Source of the DNA: an uncultured Aquimarina sp.
GTDB taxonomy: Bacteria > Bacteroidota > Bacteroidia > Flavobacteriales > Flavobacteriaceae
NCBI RefSeq assembly: GCF_947496855.1
Contig: NZ_CANMED010000002.1
Coordinates: forward strand, 372,001-436,000
DNA: 64,000 nt
Reading direction: 5' to 3'
Part shown: positions 49,863 to 58,807 of the stretch, piece after piece
Layout of the letters: every line of letters starts with the position of its first letter
Position numbering within the stretch: the stretch's first letter is position 1
Program-made: the position numbers and the translations under genes
The notes under the pieces: generated by a model
Seen by the model: only the letters and a program-made list of their open reading frames with translations
The model's database searches: none
What the model was told of the DNA's origin: nothing

Positions 49863-52472
49863 CTATTGAATTGTGAATTTTGTGCTACTTGAACCTGATT
49901 TTAATATATAATTTCCTTTAGTTAATCCAGAAACATCTATAGTTGTTTCTTCTTGATTAACAGTTATCTCTTTAACAACAGCACCAGACATATTGACAAT
50001 TTTAAGTTCTGTATTTCCTTTTTGAAAAAGATGCATAGAACCTTCTTTTATAGGATTAGGAATAATTTTAAGATAAGAATCAATTCTATCCTCTTGATCT
50101 ATATTTAGCACCTTATTAGATCCTGTTTTTACAAATTTTACCCAGTTTAGATTAAACAAGAATCCATTTCCTCCAGAAAAATCTAATCTGATTTTATTAT
50201 CACCATCTGTCAAATTAGCAACCATCGTAACTGTTTTCCAAGATTGCCATCCACCTGTATTAACAACATTTAATTCTCCTATATTTCTTTTTTTATAGGT
50301 AACATTTATCTTACCACTTGAGTTTAAAGAAGCTACTCTAGCAGATATCTTATATTCTCCCGCCTCTTTTACGGTCACTAAATATTCTGCATGATCACCA
50401 TTTTCTATATACCCAATACTTTTTCCTCCTCCATTATCCGTAGTATTTTCTATTTTAACTCCTGATTGAGTTAGAAAAGCTTCCGCCTCTATTTTTCCTG
50501 GAATTATATGTCTCTTTTCCGAAGAATTTCCTCCTGAATTGTTTCTAGGGTTAAAATCATTTGGGTTAAGAGTAGATCCAACATCAGGAAATGAGCTACC
50601 ATATTCTATAGCTCCAACGTCTGGTTTAGCTCCATTAACATTTGTTGTTATTCCGTTAATAAATCTTCCATTATTTATTGGAGAGGTACCTTGTTTTAAC
50701 CTAAAGTCTCCTTGTGCTGCATTAACAAATAATGCATTACCATTACCTGTTACATTTCTTACGTTATTCTGAAAATTTATATTTTGATAAATATGGTTTT
50801 TATCATCATCTTTAGCTTTAGTATCAATAATATTATTCCAGAAACGTATATTTTCTATCTTACCTTTATTATCTCTATTCCATATTCTAATTCCCCAATC
50901 CATATTCCAAACTGTATTATTATAAAAATAACTATCCTTTATCTTAGCTTGTCTAGGTCCTAGATAAGCAAAAGTTCCATCTGGTACTACATCAGTTTTA
51001 AAATTATAAATCAAATTATGATGAACCGTATAATTATAACATCCTTCTAGATATAATGCTAACACAAACTCTTTATGACCATCTGTTAATGTGTTGGAAT
51101 CATGTATCCTATTATAAGCTATCTCTGAACCTTTCATATCTACAGGAACACCCCAGTTACTTCCATTGGTACATTGAATAGAACCAGCATCTTGCCCCAT
51201 TTTCATACAATCATATAAATCATTATACTTAATATCAATCTTACCGTCATTGGTACGGATATGAAATCTACCTGTTGATCCGAGTGTTGTTTTCGTTATT
51301 TCGGTTCCATCTCCGCCATTATTCTGTATAGATGAGGTAAACTGAGCGATCCAACCGATATCTTCGATAAAACAATTTTTCACTTTTGTGTTTCTTCCTT
51401 CATCTATAAATAGTCCGTGTCCCCAACTATGAGCGATATAGCAGTTTGTAAACTTATTATTATCACCATTTACAAAAACACCACCTTGCTCTGTCCTAGA
51501 AACTCCGTATCCTTTTCTGGTAAAAAATGGCCATAAATATTGAATTGAAGAATCCGTGACTTGGCAATTTGAGGATTTATCCATTTGAATAGAAGCAGCA
51601 TGGATATTTATTCCTTGTATTTTAACTCCGTTTTTTTTATTCGTTTGAAAAGCCCATTTTCTGTTTTTAGCTGAAATCGATAAATTATTTGGATTGGCAC
51701 CATTAGGAGGTTTAAAATAAATTTTGTTCCCTTTTTGAAACCATTCTCCGTCCCTGTCAAGCGCATTTAAATGAAAAATAAATCCAAAACCTTTCCCATT
51801 ATCGGTAAAGATTTTTTCGCTGTTATCTATCCAACCTTCAGTTATTGCATCTACTCTAAGTTCTTTTCCGTTTGAAGCAGTGATGACTCCCATAGGGTTT
51901 ATCCACTTTTTCCCATTTATTCCTCTAAAAATACCTCCTTTGAAAAAATCCGTAGGAAAACCAGTCATATTTGGAAACAATACTTTTCTGTTTTTTCTTC
52001 CTTTAACTCCAGTAAAAACTTGACAATCCTCGTATCCAGAGTTTTTATTTTCTGGATTCATCATCTCGCCTGTTTTATTATTCGGCCATCGTGCCATTTG
52101 TTGGTGCTTACCATTTAAAAATAGCATTGTGAATTCTGTTTCTGCTCCTGAGAAATTTGCAGAATAAATCCCATTTTTATAAAGAGACCAATTTTTGATT
52201 TGATCTGCTCCAGATACTGTTACCTTCTGACCGTTGTAATTTTTAAACGTTGTATTGTTTTGTTTAACTGTAACATTCTCTCTGTAGGTTCCTGCCAGTA
52301 TATAACAAGTGTCACCTGCAGCCATCATATCAGCTGCTTTTTGAATTGTTTTAAATGGCGATTGTAAATTGCCTGTATTAGTATCCTTTCCATTTACAGA
52401 CACATAAAAATCCTTTGCTGCCATATTCAAGGATGATAATAAAATGGCAAACATTAATAATTGAAATTTCAT
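49863..52472 (-). CDS. Secreted beta-helix protein with CBM6 and T9SS domain
   Basis: An 869-residue secreted protein (signal to NMAA). The N-terminus is of the DUF1565 type (KDFYVSVNGKDTNTGNLQSP, TIQKAADMMAAGDTCYILAGTYREN), as seen in beta-helix glycosidases such as GH120 and GH141. A long parallel beta-helix follows to about residue 630, ending in DVGAIEYGSSFP. Residues about 655-790 are a CBM6 very similar to those of the neighbours at 42613 and 54258 (GYIENGDHAEYLVTV, GGWQSWKTVT, FSGGNGFLFNLNWVKFV). A T9SS sorting domain (IPNPIKEGSMHLF) ends the protein. Likely a polysaccharide-degrading enzyme exported to the cell surface; the family and substrate are not fixed by visible motifs. Confidence 0.78.
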   Translation of the reverse strand: MKFQLLMFAILLSSLNMAAKDFYVSVNGKDTNTGNLQSPFKTIQKAADMMAAGDTCYILAGTYRENVTVKQNNTTFKNYNGQKVTVSGADQIKNWSLYKNGIYSANFSGAETEFTMLFLNGKHQQMARWPNNKTGEMMNPENKNSGYEDCQVFTGVKGRKNRKVLFPNMTGFPTDFFKGGIFRGINGKKWINPMGVITASNGKELRVDAITEGWIDNSEKIFTDNGKGFGFIFHLNALDRDGEWFQKGNKIYFKPPNGANPNNLSISAKNRKWAFQTNKKNGVKIQGINIHAASIQMDKSSNCQVTDSSIQYLWPFFTRKGYGVSRTEQGGVFVNGDNNKFTNCYIAHSWGHGLFIDEGRNTKVKNCFIEDIGWIAQFTSSIQNNGGDGTEITKTTLGSTGRFHIRTNDGKIDIKYNDLYDCMKMGQDAGSIQCTNGSNWGVPVDMKGSEIAYNRIHDSNTLTDGHKEFVLALYLEGCYNYTVHHNLIYNFKTDVVPDGTFAYLGPRQAKIKDSYFYNNTVWNMDWGIRIWNRDNKGKIENIRFWNNIIDTKAKDDDKNHIYQNINFQNNVRNVTGNGNALFVNAAQGDFRLKQGTSPINNGRFINGITTNVNGAKPDVGAIEYGSSFPDVGSTLNPNDFNPRNNSGGNSSEKRHIIPGKIEAEAFLTQSGVKIENTTDNGGGKSIGYIENGDHAEYLVTVKEAGEYKISARVASLNSSGKINVTYKKRNIGELNVVNTGGWQSWKTVTMVANLTDGDNKIRLDFSGGNGFLFNLNWVKFVKTGSNKVLNIDQEDRIDSYLKIIPNPIKEGSMHLFQKGNTELKIVNMSGAVVKEITVNQEETTIDVSGLTKGNYILKSGSSSTKFTIQ

Positions 52473-52720
52473 AATTTAATTAGGGTTTTAAGATGATTAA
52501 TAAAATTCTTTTTAATCTAAATATTGAGTTATGTGTTAACTAATTACTGTTTTTTATTCGAATCTAATTATCAAAAAAAATGACATTTAGCAATACTAAA
52601 AAATGAAAAACATCTTATTCTTATTAGACTGAAATATGACTGTTAGAAATCAGATAAAAATCATATTCTATAATTTTATTCATATGCATTACTTAATAAT
52701 ATCTACTGATTTTTAAAGCA

Positions 52721-54160
52721 TCAAATTTTAACTAGCTGAAAGGTTTTACTACCTGATAATTTAATCAAATAAGTCCCTGATTGTAATGAAGAAACATCCA
52801 AAAGTTCTTTAAAATCATTAGACATGGCCTCTTTAACAACGACACCTTGCAGATCATATATCCTTATTAATGTCGGTTTTTTTAATCCAGTGATAGCTAT
52901 AGAATTTCGTGCAGGATTCGGGGAAAAAATCACCTCATTATCAGATCGTAACTCTACGTCATCATTGCTTATACTCAATATATTATCAAGCACTATTGGA
53001 TACAAGGTTTCTCCTGTTGGTGTTTCAGATAATGGTTGAGCTGGAAAATTAGTGGAAGGATCTGCGGGTTTAACCTTTCTTGGGCCTTTATATAATACGT
53101 TGGGGTCAGACCAAGGTGTAGCATCATTATGATTCTGCTCTTTACATCGATTTTTAAAAATAAAATTAGGATTCTTAGAGTTTTGATGTTGTGTTGACCA
53201 AGGCCCCATTATGGCGTAATAATTTGGTTCATTTCTGTTATTGTAAACCGCATTAGGGGTATCTGCTTTAGAATTCGGCATATCCCAAGGCAATACTATT
53301 GTATTATTTTCTATCAAATTATTTCCATTATCGCCGCTATGAAAGCTTACCTCTTGTCTAAAATTATTGTCATAAACCACATTATATTCTACATTACCGC
53401 CTTGTAGTGATATATGACGTAAATGGGTAATCTGACATCCTGTAATAAGATTATAAGCTCCCTGAATAAAAAAGTATCCTTGCGCTCCTCCAGCTTTTTT
53501 ATGAGCTCCATCTACTTTTAGATCTCTTAGTGTAATGTGGTTAGAAGGTACTCTTACCGGATCTTTTGCGCAATCATAAATATTCACTTTATCCAACCAA
53601 CAGTCTGTTGATTTTCTAAACTTAACAGCTATGTTATCATTCCTAGGAAGTTCATCATTCGCATTTAAACTATAATTCCAATCATATTTTGGTTTACCCC
53701 AACTTCCTTGGATCGTAAGCCTATAAATTCCACTATACTCGACATCATCAAAGTAGAATGCACTATTATTATTCATTCTAATAGTACAAGTTACACCTTC
53801 TCTTGTTTCACCTATTAATGAGACATTAGATCTCATATTAATCCGTTCATCAATAGTATAATTCCCGTTTTTTAATAATACTGCCACTAATCCATTTTCT
53901 CTAGATGCATCTTTAATAGCCTGATTAATCACTATACTATTAGCACCTGCGTCAATAGTTTTCACTATTTGTAAGTTATTCATTAATGGAACACCTCCTC
54001 TAACACCTGCTTTTTCCCACTCTTTCATCTGTGGGTATCGGCTGTCGTACTTACTAGAATCAAAAGAAACTCCTGGGTCCCCAACTCTAGTTTGAGCATA
54101 TAGCATAGACATCATAATCATCAAGACTAAATATCCAAATCCTATTATTTGATTTTTCAT
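52721..54160 (-). CDS. Secreted pectate-lyase-like beta-helix protein with T9SS domain
   Basis: A 479-residue secreted protein (signal to MLYAQ). After an N-terminal segment (KEWEKAGVRGGVP) a pectate-lyase-like right-handed helix begins (DAGANSIVINQAIKDASRENG, VLLKNGNYTIDERINMRSNVSLIG). It continues with coils such as IYRLTIQGSWGKP, WLDKVNIYDCAKDPV, HITLRDLKVDGA and NLIENNTIVLP. His/Lys/Arg-rich faces (HLRHISLQGG, QEVSFHSGDNGN) may form an active site. The last ~75 residues are a T9SS sorting domain (FSPNPARNSIAITG). No known lyase or iota-carrageenase (GH82) signature was recognised. It follows the DUF5060-type protein on the same strand, separated by a terminator-like hairpin. Confidence 0.72.
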   Translation of the reverse strand: MKNQIIGFGYLVLMIMMSMLYAQTRVGDPGVSFDSSKYDSRYPQMKEWEKAGVRGGVPLMNNLQIVKTIDAGANSIVINQAIKDASRENGLVAVLLKNGNYTIDERINMRSNVSLIGETREGVTCTIRMNNNSAFYFDDVEYSGIYRLTIQGSWGKPKYDWNYSLNANDELPRNDNIAVKFRKSTDCWLDKVNIYDCAKDPVRVPSNHITLRDLKVDGAHKKAGGAQGYFFIQGAYNLITGCQITHLRHISLQGGNVEYNVVYDNNFRQEVSFHSGDNGNNLIENNTIVLPWDMPNSKADTPNAVYNNRNEPNYYAIMGPWSTQHQNSKNPNFIFKNRCKEQNHNDATPWSDPNVLYKGPRKVKPADPSTNFPAQPLSETPTGETLYPIVLDNILSISNDDVELRSDNEVIFSPNPARNSIAITGLKKPTLIRIYDLQGVVVKEAMSNDFKELLDVSSLQSGTYLIKLSGSKTFQLVKI

Positions 54161-54212
54161 TATTTGATTTTTATGTCAATTAATTTTATTGTTTATACAT
54201 TAATATACTATA

Positions 54213-54244
54213 AGAGCAGACACAAAAAATGTTGTGTCTGCTCT
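54213..54244 (-). terminator. Terminator of the DUF5060-type gene
   Basis: A 13-bp perfect stem AGAGCAGACACAA / TTGTGTCTGCTCT with a 6-nt loop, 14 bp after the stop codon. There is no long T tract, so it may also serve to stabilise the transcript end. Confidence 0.65.
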
Positions 54245-54257
54245 ATATATCATATTT

Positions 54258-57200
54258 TTATTTCTTAATTACTTTAATAACCCCTTTACCGAGTATTTTA
54301 GCTAAGTATATTCCTGAGGGAATATTAGAAAGGTTTATCACTTCTTTTTGTCCAGAAATTGTTTTTGTTGAAACAACCTTACCCAAGAGATTATAAAATA
54401 TAATATGATCTCCTTTTTCAGCTCCTGAAATAGTTACCAAATCATCTACAGGATTAGGAAAAGCTTTGATTTGAATATTTTCAGGTTCAACATTAGTCCC
54501 AAACATACGTGTAGTCGTACAATCCTCCAGTATTTCAGCTGGTCCAGATCCTGTGGGTTTTGTATATGTTTTTGATAATACAAACTTATCCATTTCGAAT
54601 CCATCTTCTCTCATTGAAAAAGAAATCGTGTGTACACCTGCCGTTGGTACATTTATGAATATTTTTTGCGGCTCTCCACAATGATTTGCTCCTGTTCGTT
54701 GTTTACTCTCCCAAGTCCACTCACGCTTACCTGTACACCATTGCATTTTTTGTCCAGAAGATGGCCACGTTCCATCAATACCAACATGTACACCATTATC
54801 TTCTGATCCCGTAGAATGAGCTCTTACCCAAACAAAATATTTTCCTGGACTAGTGAACTTAACTTTGTAATCAACTATTGCTATTTTTCCTGGTTTATTC
54901 GAGAAACTTTCAGAAGTAAGAGGGTCACCATGAGTAACTCTTGTATCTGGCAAAATTTCTAAATATCCATTACCACTTGCTCCATTAGAATGATTTGGAT
55001 CTGGATCAGGAGTCGGAGTACCTGTTGTAGTTTCATCAAAAGTATACCATTTTCTATCTCCATCTTTCGATTGACTCTCAAAATGTTCGGCCTCTACAGC
55101 TAATATTCCATTTTTTTCTACAGCTATACAATCTTTTCCTGTACCGCCATTATTATCACTCTCAATGAAAATTAACTTGTCTAAGTTAAATAAGAATCCA
55201 TTCCCACCAGAAAAATCCAATCTTAAAATTTGCTCTCCTTCCTCAAGATCAATTAAGGTTGTTACGGTTTCCCAAGTTTGCCATCCACTTGTATTCACCA
55301 CGGATAATTCTCCTACTTTAGCACCTTTTGCTTTTACTATTATTTTTCCGCCTGATGTATTAGCAGCAACTCTTGCGGTCAACTCATATTCTCCAGATGC
55401 CTTTACCTTTACATTATAAGTAACAAAATCACCGTTTTCAATATATCCAATATTTTGTTCTCCTCCGATACCAGAAGTACTTTCAACTTGAATTCCTGAT
55501 TGAGTATCAAAACTCTCAGCTTCTACAGTTCCAGAAATTTCTACTACTTCATTATTATTCCTCGCATCATTACAATCCAGTTCCAAAATAAGTTTTGGTG
55601 CTGTAGTTCCTTCTTTTGATGAGAAAGAAACATCATTCCCTCCTGTTTGCTTAATAATTAAAGAAACTGTTTCACCAGAAGTAACTCCTGATAATTCCCA
55701 CTGATAAGATTGCCCCTTACTATAAGTAGTATTAAGAGACCCTATTTTGGTTCCTTCAGAAGGTTTATTAGCACCTGAAAGATTCGCCTCTGTCCAGTTA
55801 TTCGAACTTCCTTTAAAGATTTCTATTAATCCATTCCCGCCATCTGCAGATACAAAAAGTTCTAATTTTGTACTCGTAACATTTTCTGTTATTGTTGGTA
55901 CTATAAACTGAGTATACGATACTCTTTTTCCACTTTCTACTCTTAATTCTCCATTATTAAATCGAGTGTTTCCTTGTAGATAAGCATCTTGTGATGAGGT
56001 TACTACTTCTGTGTTATCGCAACTGCCGCCGTTTCCGTCGTCATCCTTGCTTGTTATTAAAGCTACCCAGTCATTGGTATCCGGTGCTACTAAATTACTT
56101 CCTAATGTGTTTTTGGTAGTAAGATCTCCTCCAGTCCTAGGATTAAACCATTGTACATCATATTTGTTATTACCAGATGGTAAATTTAATCCTGTAGATC
56201 CCCCATTAGGTCTGTAAACTGCATAGATGCTTCCTGCTTTTGTAAATACATAATCTTTACGGTCAGAAGTTACCTCATCCGAAGAAGTCATCTCTGTCAA
56301 ATAGGACTGCAAGTGAGTATTAAAAAAATCAAGAGCATAACTTCCCTCTTTATATTTCTTACCTCTTTTTCTATGATCTTGTCCATTTAAATCTCCATCA
56401 TCATTTGTATAACCGCTGTAATACTCTACTCCAGTACCTCCTGCCATTAGAGTAGCCCAAAGTACTTTTTCTCTCACTTGCTTATCGGAAACCATAATAC
56501 CCTCATTAGCGCTACCTTGTTCATCGTTAGCAACTACCCACTTTTTACCAGATTCACTAGATCTTGTAATCCATTTTTTTACATCTCTGTGTATATTGTT
56601 TTGAGCTGTTTGAACCGATGCTCCTGTCAAACTAGAATTATTGCCTAATAGTGGAGTATATCTTTGATCCTGTTCTCCAGGATATGTATGTATCACAATA
56701 TGATGACCATAGGCATCTATTTCTTTTATATAACTTGCTGTCGCTTTGGTTACACCGTCCTTAATTGTCGTTTCTTCAGAAAGATTCCAATTAAGCGCTA
56801 GGTGATGACCAAATCTAGCAATAAGTTCACGATAATATAATTTTCTCTCTCTACCAAAAGTATGAGAATCCATTTTCTCGCAATTCTCTGTTTCCATTGT
56901 TTTAAAATGTAGATATACACCTTTCTTATCAGCATACTCCATTATCTTTTCCCATTGTGCTAGTTTAGAAACATCAAAACGATCTTTGTGTAATTTATTC
57001 CATTGACCAGCCTTACCCGTATTGGAATAATCTTGTAATGAACCTTTCAAAATATGAGGGAAAACGGCACCATCATCGCCTCCTGCTGCCCAAGTTAAAA
57101 ATGACATTACATTTGCTCCCTGACCTGACAGGTAATTAACTACTCCTAATAATTCAGTTCCTTTTCCTCCGTTCCAGGTATATGCACTCGCATCTGCACT

Positions 57201-57860
57201 CACGTAGTCTCTTTGGTGAGGTTGCCATGTCTTGCTTCTGTTTCCACCTGCTGTGTTACCTGGTGTTCCGTCGAAATCATCATAATGAAAACGATTTTCA
57301 GGAGAGTCAGCTCCTGCTTTTAAAAACCACGGTCCATTAGGATTTTCAGGATTCGTTCCTGTATGTTTAAGATAATGCTCACCTACATACGTTAGTCTTC
57401 CTAAATTCTTATTCCTAAAATCTTTACCTGATTTGTTAGATTCAATAACAGTAAAGGATCCTGTTTCGCCGTTCATAAATCCTGCAGCAGATCCTCCTCC
57501 ATTAATAGCAACATTAGATCCTGATGTAAAAGAAGCTGACCAATTCCAAGCTCCGATATCATCTGGAGTAAAATGTACTCGCCATTTATTACCAGTGTCA
57601 CAACTAGTATCCTCAGCATCTCCACAAGCCGCAAAATAGCCAGGTATTATGTATCTTCTATTACTGTCTCTATGAATAAAAGTAACTTCTAACCTGTAAT
57701 CACTAAAAGGATTAGGGTTTGACGTTTCTGTTGTATTAGGTCCATTAAATGTAAGACTCAGTTTGTGCCATCGTCTAGGTTCTCCTTCGAGAACCTGTGC
57801 TTTTGAAATAAATCCAAAAAAAACAAAGGCAATTAAAAAGTAAGGTTTTAAAAGTTTCAT
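54258..57860 (-). CDS. DUF5060-type glycoside hydrolase with CBM6 and further binding domains, T9SS-secreted
   Basis: A 1200-residue secreted protein (signal to ISKAQ). Residues about 22-140 are a DUF5060 beta-sandwich (RRWHKLSLTFNGPNT, NKWRVHFTPDDIGAWNWSASF). A TIM-barrel-like domain follows (about 150-560), with RLTYVGEHYLKHTG, NVMSFLTWAAGGDDG, HLALNWNLSEETT (a likely catalytic Glu) and KWVVANDEQGSANEG. Then come a DNRLRE/CBM96-like domain (about 620-770), a CBM6 (about 775-910; YIENGDFVTYNV, GWQTWETVTT, FSGGNGFLFNLDKLIF), another carbohydrate-binding-like domain with KMQWCTGKREWTWESK (about 920-1110) and a T9SS sorting domain. Proteins of this layout are putative polysaccharide hydrolases. 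Four accessory modules make it the most elaborate enzyme of the second block. The substrate is unknown. Confidence 0.78.
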   Translation of the reverse strand: MKLLKPYFLIAFVFFGFISKAQVLEGEPRRWHKLSLTFNGPNTTETSNPNPFSDYRLEVTFIHRDSNRRYIIPGYFAACGDAEDTSCDTGNKWRVHFTPDDIGAWNWSASFTSGSNVAINGGGSAAGFMNGETGSFTVIESNKSGKDFRNKNLGRLTYVGEHYLKHTGTNPENPNGPWFLKAGADSPENRFHYDDFDGTPGNTAGGNRSKTWQPHQRDYVSADASAYTWNGGKGTELLGVVNYLSGQGANVMSFLTWAAGGDDGAVFPHILKGSLQDYSNTGKAGQWNKLHKDRFDVSKLAQWEKIMEYADKKGVYLHFKTMETENCEKMDSHTFGRERKLYYRELIARFGHHLALNWNLSEETTIKDGVTKATASYIKEIDAYGHHIVIHTYPGEQDQRYTPLLGNNSSLTGASVQTAQNNIHRDVKKWITRSSESGKKWVVANDEQGSANEGIMVSDKQVREKVLWATLMAGGTGVEYYSGYTNDDGDLNGQDHRKRGKKYKEGSYALDFFNTHLQSYLTEMTSSDEVTSDRKDYVFTKAGSIYAVYRPNGGSTGLNLPSGNNKYDVQWFNPRTGGDLTTKNTLGSNLVAPDTNDWVALITSKDDDGNGGSCDNTEVVTSSQDAYLQGNTRFNNGELRVESGKRVSYTQFIVPTITENVTSTKLELFVSADGGNGLIEIFKGSSNNWTEANLSGANKPSEGTKIGSLNTTYSKGQSYQWELSGVTSGETVSLIIKQTGGNDVSFSSKEGTTAPKLILELDCNDARNNNEVVEISGTVEAESFDTQSGIQVESTSGIGGEQNIGYIENGDFVTYNVKVKASGEYELTARVAANTSGGKIIVKAKGAKVGELSVVNTSGWQTWETVTTLIDLEEGEQILRLDFSGGNGFLFNLDKLIFIESDNNGGTGKDCIAVEKNGILAVEAEHFESQSKDGDRKWYTFDETTTGTPTPDPDPNHSNGASGNGYLEILPDTRVTHGDPLTSESFSNKPGKIAIVDYKVKFTSPGKYFVWVRAHSTGSEDNGVHVGIDGTWPSSGQKMQWCTGKREWTWESKQRTGANHCGEPQKIFINVPTAGVHTISFSMREDGFEMDKFVLSKTYTKPTGSGPAEILEDCTTTRMFGTNVEPENIQIKAFPNPVDDLVTISGAEKGDHIIFYNLLGKVVSTKTISGQKEVINLSNIPSGIYLAKILGKGVIKVIKK

Positions 57861-58807
57861 TATGTTAAGTTTTAAGTATTAACTTGATTTGAGTTTTAAA
57901 AATTAAAGGGCTAAAATGATATACACGAGGAGACACTACTCTTTATTTTTTTTCAAAATTTGACTGGAACTCAATTGGGGACTGTAGACTAATCAGATTC
58001 AATAAATCAAAAAATTATAGTAACATCTACCTCGCGTAGAATCAAAACAAACATAAAGCAATAACTAACAATGCTTTAAATGTTAAATATTATATCTGGT
58101 GCAGCAACACATAAAAATCAAATAACGCCTAAATAAGACCTAACCCCGTAAAGATTATTAAAGTCTACACCAGATAAAAGTTCATGCATTTCAGTTCTTA
58201 ATTAACTAATAAGGTACTCCAAGGAGAATCTATAATGCTATTTGGCTCATCCAAATATCTCACCGACGAATGGATTGCTCCATTAGGGTTCACTCACGCC
58301 TTACATAAGGCATCAAGATACTTTATGTAAGTGACTGAACCTCTGTCTGAGTATTATCTATAATTTCATCCTTTTAACAAGATGCAATCACAGAAAAAAT
58401 CGCTGCGATCGGCGCAAATAATTTTAAATTTTTCATATGTACAGTTGAGTTTGTGAAATAAATTTTTGATCAGTGCAATTATCTATTAGATCAAAAAGTC
58501 GTATACTTTTTAATCAATAAATTGCATATATATCACCTTGTAACTAGTTAAGTCACTAGGAAGAGAATTGATATACCACGAGTTAGTCTATCAAAAAATA
58601 TTAATTAGAGGAGTTTTCATTGTGTGATTTACGTTTGGTTAAAAATGAGGTTTTAAGTTTGATTCAAAAATAATTGAAGTCTGAGTATCTTAGTTCTCAT
58701 ATTTTATCCTTCAACTACATTTTCTTAACCTATTTGTTTTTAATAAAAGTCAGATGTGTTTTTCCTTTGCTTTTATGATTAAAAATTATATATTCTAAAA
58801 TATCTTG
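57861..58807. other. 947-bp intergenic region with a decayed lipoprotein gene
   Basis: No intact gene. It contains the pseudogene at 58198-58436 (separate entry). Further along the minus strand, a short open stretch (MHELLSGVDFNNLYGVRS) at about 58184-58113 may be a further piece of the same or another dead gene. TATCTGGTG and CACCAGATA form a distant inverted pair near 58095 and 58171. The right part, 58437-58807, is AT-rich without coding signal. CTAGT and ACTAG face each other near 58545-58560. Confidence 0.55.
58198..58436 (-). pseudogene. Decayed small lipoprotein gene
   Basis: From the ATG at 58436 the frame encodes a perfect lipoprotein signal (MKNLKLFAPIAAIFSVIASC), but the codon after the lipobox cysteine is TAA. 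Reading on in frame gives KDEIIDNTQTEVQSLT and another stop, the usual charged linker of a lipoprotein (a CAA-to-TAA change would explain the first stop). After a frameshift, TYIKYLDALCKA, a TGA, then VNPNGAIHSSVRYLDEPNS and PWSTLLVN reach a final TAA at 58198. So at least two stops and one frameshift interrupt about 75 codons. The ancestral function cannot be named. Confidence 0.5.

Noticed and set aside
52721..54160. Iota-carrageenase (GH82) as identity of the pectate-lyase-like beta-helix protein
   Set aside because: GH82 is also a beta-helix, but none of the remembered sequence blocks of that family are present, and the gene is outside the galactan locus.
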